A stretch of DNA of 8,566 bases from Candidatus Thiodiazotropha taylori. GTDB lineage: Bacteria; Pseudomonadota; Gammaproteobacteria; Chromatiales; Chromatiaceae. This document shows, piece by piece, positions 6,416 through 8,566 of the stretch (positions are counted from its first letter, which is position 1; every line of letters begins with the position of its first letter). Position numbers and translations under genes: made by a program. Below the pieces are notes generated by a model. The model had not been told where the DNA came from. It made no database searches and was given only the letters and a program-made list of their open reading frames with translations. The stretch is taken from positions 1 through 8,566 of the forward strand of contig JAHRHW010000180.1 of NCBI GenBank assembly GCA_019100305.1, written 5' to 3'.

Positions 6416-6423
6416 CCCTTCGG

Positions 6424-6520
6424 GCGCGCCTGTGGTTTCCCGCAACGGTGTTGCCATGCTTGACAAGGACCTGGCCATTGCCTGCGCATGGCGTCTTGTC
6501 GCGGAAAACCACAAGCACGC
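6424..6520. repeat. Internal arm 2 of the element (20-bp inverted repeat)
   Basis: 6424-6443 pairs with 6501-6520 at 17 of 20 positions. The perfect core is TGTGGTTT against AAACCACA. All three differences are C opposite A, which would be G-U in a minus-strand transcript. The enclosed 57-base loop contains GCCATGC (6453-6459) with GCATGGC (6486-6492) and GACAAG (6462-6467) with CTTGTC (6495-6500), in interleaved order. Confidence 0.7.
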
Positions 6521-6553
6521 TGAACCCGGTAATATCATGTTGAAGGAGCACTA
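6520..6553 (-). repeat. Right terminal inverted repeat including flanking TA
   Basis: Partner of 6287-6320. On the plus strand it runs from CTGAACCCGG to GAAGGAGCACTA and carries the AAGGAG that serves the gene starting at 6556. The complementary left copy would carry the same outward-facing motif on the minus strand, where there is no gene to use it. Confidence 0.85.
6543..6548 (+). promoter_or_regulatory. Ribosome binding site supplied by the mobile element
   Basis: AAGGAG lies seven bases before the ATG at 6556 and sits wholly inside the right terminal repeat. It fixes the start of the Mut7-C gene. In a transcript that includes the whole element these bases would pair with the left terminal repeat, which could hide the site from ribosomes. 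Confidence 0.7.
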
Positions 6554-6555
6554 GA

Positions 6556-7323
6556 ATGCCGACCGTCACGCTGCGATTCTATGAGGAGCTCAACGATTTT
6601 CTACCCAGCTCCCTGCGCAAGCGTGACATCGAACGGGAGATCCAGCCCGGCGAGAGTTTGAAACACCTGATCGAAGCCATGGGGGTGCCCCATACGGAGA
6701 TCGAGGTGGTGCTGCTGAATGGGCATTCGGTGGATCTTGACCAACAACTTCAGGGCGGGGAGCGGATCAGTGTCTATCCCATGTTCGAGTCTCTGGATGT
6801 CACCCCTTTACTGAGACTGCGGCAGCGGCCGTTAAGAACACCCAGGTTCGTCACCGATGCCCACCTGGGCAAACTGGCCCGCTACCTGAGACTGCTGGGT
6901 TTCGATACCCTGTTTTTCAATGACATCGGCGATCAGAGACTGGTGGAGATTTCTGTTTCGCAGAGACGAATCCTGCTGACCCGGGACCGGGCGCTGCTGA
7001 TGCGCCGAACGGTCACCCATGGCCGCTATGTGCATGCCATCGAGCCCTGGTTACAGCTGGTCGAAGTGGTGGAGCGATTGGATCTTGCGGCTCAGGCTCG
7101 GCCTTTCAGTCGCTGCATGGTCTGCAATGGCACCATCGTCGCTACGCAGAAATCTCTCATCGAAGATCAGCTGCCGGATCAGGTGGCTCGCCATCATGAT
7201 CAATTCTGGCGCTGTCGGGAGTGCCAAAAAATCTACTGGCAGGGCAGTCACTACACAAAGCTGCTGAAATCGATTGCCGGGTTGGTTGTGGATAAAGGAG
7301 AGGCTGGCAATGGGAAGTCGTAG
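6556..7323 (+). CDS. Ubiquitin-like / Mut7-C RNase-fold / zinc-ribbon protein
   Basis: A 255-residue cytoplasmic protein with three parts. Residues 1-80 form a ThiS/MoaD-like beta-grasp domain (ub-Mut7-C type), with VVLLNGHSVDLDQQL at 51-65 typical of that fold. Residues 96-175 form a Mut7-C domain, a PIN-like nuclease fold, with FVTDAHLGKLARYLRLLGFD (98-117, acidic Asp101) and ILLTRDRALL (139-148, Asp144) as its signature segments. A zinc ribbon follows, with Cys187 and Cys190 in CMVC and Cys220 and Cys223 in CREC. The family is thought to act on RNA, but no substrate is established. The start is fixed by the element-derived ribosome binding site. Without the element the ATG would follow the xthA stop after one base, so the gene probably belonged to the xthA operon. 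Confidence 0.9.
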   Translation: MPTVTLRFYEELNDFLPSSLRKRDIEREIQPGESLKHLIEAMGVPHTEIEVVLLNGHSVDLDQQLQGGERISVYPMFESLDVTPLLRLRQRPLRTPRFVTDAHLGKLARYLRLLGFDTLFFNDIGDQRLVEISVSQRRILLTRDRALLMRRTVTHGRYVHAIEPWLQLVEVVERLDLAAQARPFSRCMVCNGTIVATQKSLIEDQLPDQVARHHDQFWRCRECQKIYWQGSHYTKLLKSIAGLVVDKGEAGNGKS

Positions 7324-7471
7324 CCGCCTTGATGATATTCGGCACTCAGCTGTTTGAACGTTGTCAAAACTTATATCTCCGAGTGCCTACTACCGCAGCA
7401 AAAAATCTGCACTCTGCACGCTTCTGCGGCTATTATGTTTGTGGATGCTGGATCTTTAGGGAGTAACAATC

Positions 7472-8437
7472 ATGAACTTCGCGGCCAACAGATGGATCCC
7501 CTTGTTTGTGCTCTCATTCACCCTGCTGGCCTGTGGTGGGGATGAAGGCAGCACCGATGGAGATACCTCCAGCTCCTCCCTGAACTACAGCGGTGAGACC
7601 AAACAGGCCTCGATGACCAGTGAAAACGTCAATCAGCTGGCGATTGCGGCCACCTCCGGATCGAAACAGGCGGTCAGCTCCGACAGTGTTCCTGTGGTGA
7701 GCCAGCGCCCTGATTCACCGATTGGTCAGGATCAGATCAATCAAGATTTGGCCCGCTTGGTGGGGGATATTCTGAACCGCGGGCCTCAACTGGCGGGGCG
7801 AGGTGAAGCGGCGGCCAGAACGGAAGATCTCTCCAGCTCATACTGCAACAGCGGCTCGGTGAAGGTCGATTTTCCCGATTTCAGCTTGGAAGGGGAGTGG
7901 CGTATTGTTTTTACCCAATGCAGCCGCGATACCCGTTACGAAAGCGGCAACTACTCAACCGTGTTCCACGGCACGGTGGAAGGAACATACCGCAAGGTCG
8001 GCATCGGCTATCAGCTAACCCTCAACTACATAAATTTCAATGTCTCCATCAGCCATCCGGGAGGCAGTTACAGCGATACCTTCACCATGCAGATGACCTG
8101 CAGTGCTGCCAACCGGGATGGTTCGGACGTCAGCTGCGAGTACTTTACCGACTACCAGGGTTACGATAACCGGACCTATCGGCTGACTGAAGTCAGTGTC
8201 TCGGGCAATGGGTCGTCGGGCTACCTGGTATCGGTACGGGTCTACGATCCGGAACATGGCTACTTCCATGTGACCACTGATGTGCCGCTGACATTCGACT
8301 GTGAAACAGGTCGTCCGAGTGCCGGTCGTATCCACATCGAGGCGGCCAATGGAGTCACAGCCGTAGTCGAGTTCATCAGTTGTTCGCAGTATGTCGTGAC
8401 CTTCCTTGGGGTGGCTGAGACTTATGATTGGCCTTAG
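7472..8437 (+). CDS. Secreted lipoprotein of unknown function with six mature cysteines
   Basis: A 321-residue exported protein. A signal peptide (residues 1-20) ends in the lipobox LLAC at 18-21, so Cys21 should be lipidated. GGD follows, and with Asp at +3 rather than +2 an outer-membrane location is plausible. A Ser/Gly/Asp-rich linker (22-36) leads to LNYSGETKQASMTSENVNQL (37-56), a segment that recalls the short repeat-like N termini of other gammaproteobacterial surface proteins; this is from memory. Residues 125-310 look beta-rich with many aromatic and Thr/Ser residues. Six cysteines there (125, 150, 210, 222, 277, 304) could form three disulfides. AGGGAG at 7458-7463, eight bases upstream, supports the ATG. 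The gene is separated from the Mut7-C gene by 148 bases and probably has its own promoter; TATTAT at 7431-7436 is a possible -10 without a good -35. Confidence 0.82.
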   Translation: MNFAANRWIPLFVLSFTLLACGGDEGSTDGDTSSSSLNYSGETKQASMTSENVNQLAIAATSGSKQAVSSDSVPVVSQRPDSPIGQDQINQDLARLVGDILNRGPQLAGRGEAAARTEDLSSSYCNSGSVKVDFPDFSLEGEWRIVFTQCSRDTRYESGNYSTVFHGTVEGTYRKVGIGYQLTLNYINFNVSISHPGGSYSDTFTMQMTCSAANRDGSDVSCEYFTDYQGYDNRTYRLTEVSVSGNGSSGYLVSVRVYDPEHGYFHVTTDVPLTFDCETGRPSAGRIHIEAANGVTAVVEFISCSQYVVTFLGVAETYDWP

Positions 8438-8528
8438 GGATTGGGATGGCTCCGGAATGCTCTTCTGGTTTTACGAGGGTCAGCAAAGCACACATCATCA
8501 ACCGACCTAATCGGCGGAGAGAGTAGCT

Positions 8529-8566
8529 CCCCTCTCCCCTTGTGGGAGAGGGGTCGGGGGAGAGGG
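8529..8566. repeat. G/C-rich hairpin repeat at the window end
   Basis: CCCCTCTCCC (8529-8538) pairs perfectly with GGGAGAGGGG (8544-8553) around CTTGT. A third, related purine run (GGGGGAGAGGG, 8556-8566) continues to the window edge. This kind of CCCTCTCCC/GGGAGAGGG repeat is common between proteobacterial genes. It lies 91 bases past the lipoprotein stop and could end that transcript, but no T tract is visible before the edge. Confidence 0.6.

Larger units (their letters stand above)
6289..6551. mobile_element. MITE-like element with 32-bp termini and Y-shaped fold
   Basis: A 263-bp non-coding element. Its termini, 6289-6320 and 6520-6551, are inverted repeats matching at 30 of 32 positions and beginning GTGCTCCTTC. 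Each is flanked by TA, which looks like the two-base target duplication typical of IS630/Tc1-type transposition. Two internal inverted-repeat arms abut the termini: arm 1 at 6321-6342 with 6394-6415 (21 of 22), and arm 2 at 6424-6443 with 6501-6520 (17 of 20). Eight unpaired bases (6416-6423) separate them. The whole can fold as a three-way junction. No transposase is encoded, so mobility would need one in trans. The element splits an otherwise tight operon. Whether other copies exist cannot be seen here, so a structured RNA gene or attenuator remains an alternative. Confidence 0.72.

Noticed and set aside
6287..6553. Retron-type non-coding RNA or integron attC site
   Set aside because: There is no reverse transcriptase or integrase nearby, and the long TA-flanked terminal repeats fit a transposon-derived element better.
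6286..6569. Three minus-strand frames of 67-75 codons inside the element
   Set aside because: They cross the inverted-repeat arms, differ in frame, lack ribosome binding sites and do not resemble a transposase.

Overview
The window looks like a chromosomal segment of a free-living or symbiotic gammaproteobacterium. ExoIII, YaaA and a YjjV-type TatD protein all read like gammaproteobacterial family members, and UppP is of the short type that I associate with Vibrio and sulfur-oxidising Chromatiales relatives. The genus cannot be fixed from the sequence, and a Chromatiales-like organism is only an inference. No rRNA, tRNA, CRISPR array, phage gene or transposase is visible.

Layout. Positions 1-104 hold two hairpin-forming repeats. 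A minus-strand block follows: a small acidic Cys-rich lipoprotein (105-599, with its own promoter candidate and a strong ribosome binding site), uppP (825-1625) and galE (1689-2687). The last two serve envelope polysaccharide and peptidoglycan supply. Positions 2688-3443 carry no credible gene but are full of repeats: two clear hairpins, a run of 10-nt units in both orientations, and a diverged direct repeat whose copies differ by exactly three of those units. A second minus-strand pair, yaaA then a yjjV-like tatD gene (4966-3444), overlaps by 22 bp. A 190-bp divergent intergenic region with an imperfect palindrome separates it from a plus-strand unit: a small unknown protein (5157-5477), xthA (5474-6289) and a ubiquitin-like/Mut7-C RNase-fold/zinc-ribbon protein (6556-7323). 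The last gene is a 321-residue Cys-containing lipoprotein (7472-8437). The window ends in a common G/C-rich hairpin repeat.

How the genes fit together. yaaA (iron and peroxide stress), tatD (nuclease) and xthA (AP endonuclease) are arranged head to head, which suggests a DNA-damage or oxidative-stress neighbourhood. galE and uppP form a separate envelope group.

Most notable is a 263-bp MITE-like element (6289-6551) between xthA and the Mut7-C gene. It has long terminal inverted repeats, flanking TA dinucleotides and two internal inverted-repeat arms that abut the termini, so a transcript or extruded single strand would fold into a Y-shaped three-way junction. Removing it together with one TA restores a tight operon junction (xthA stop TAG, one base, then ATG). 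The element's end also supplies the AAGGAG ribosome binding site now used by the downstream gene.
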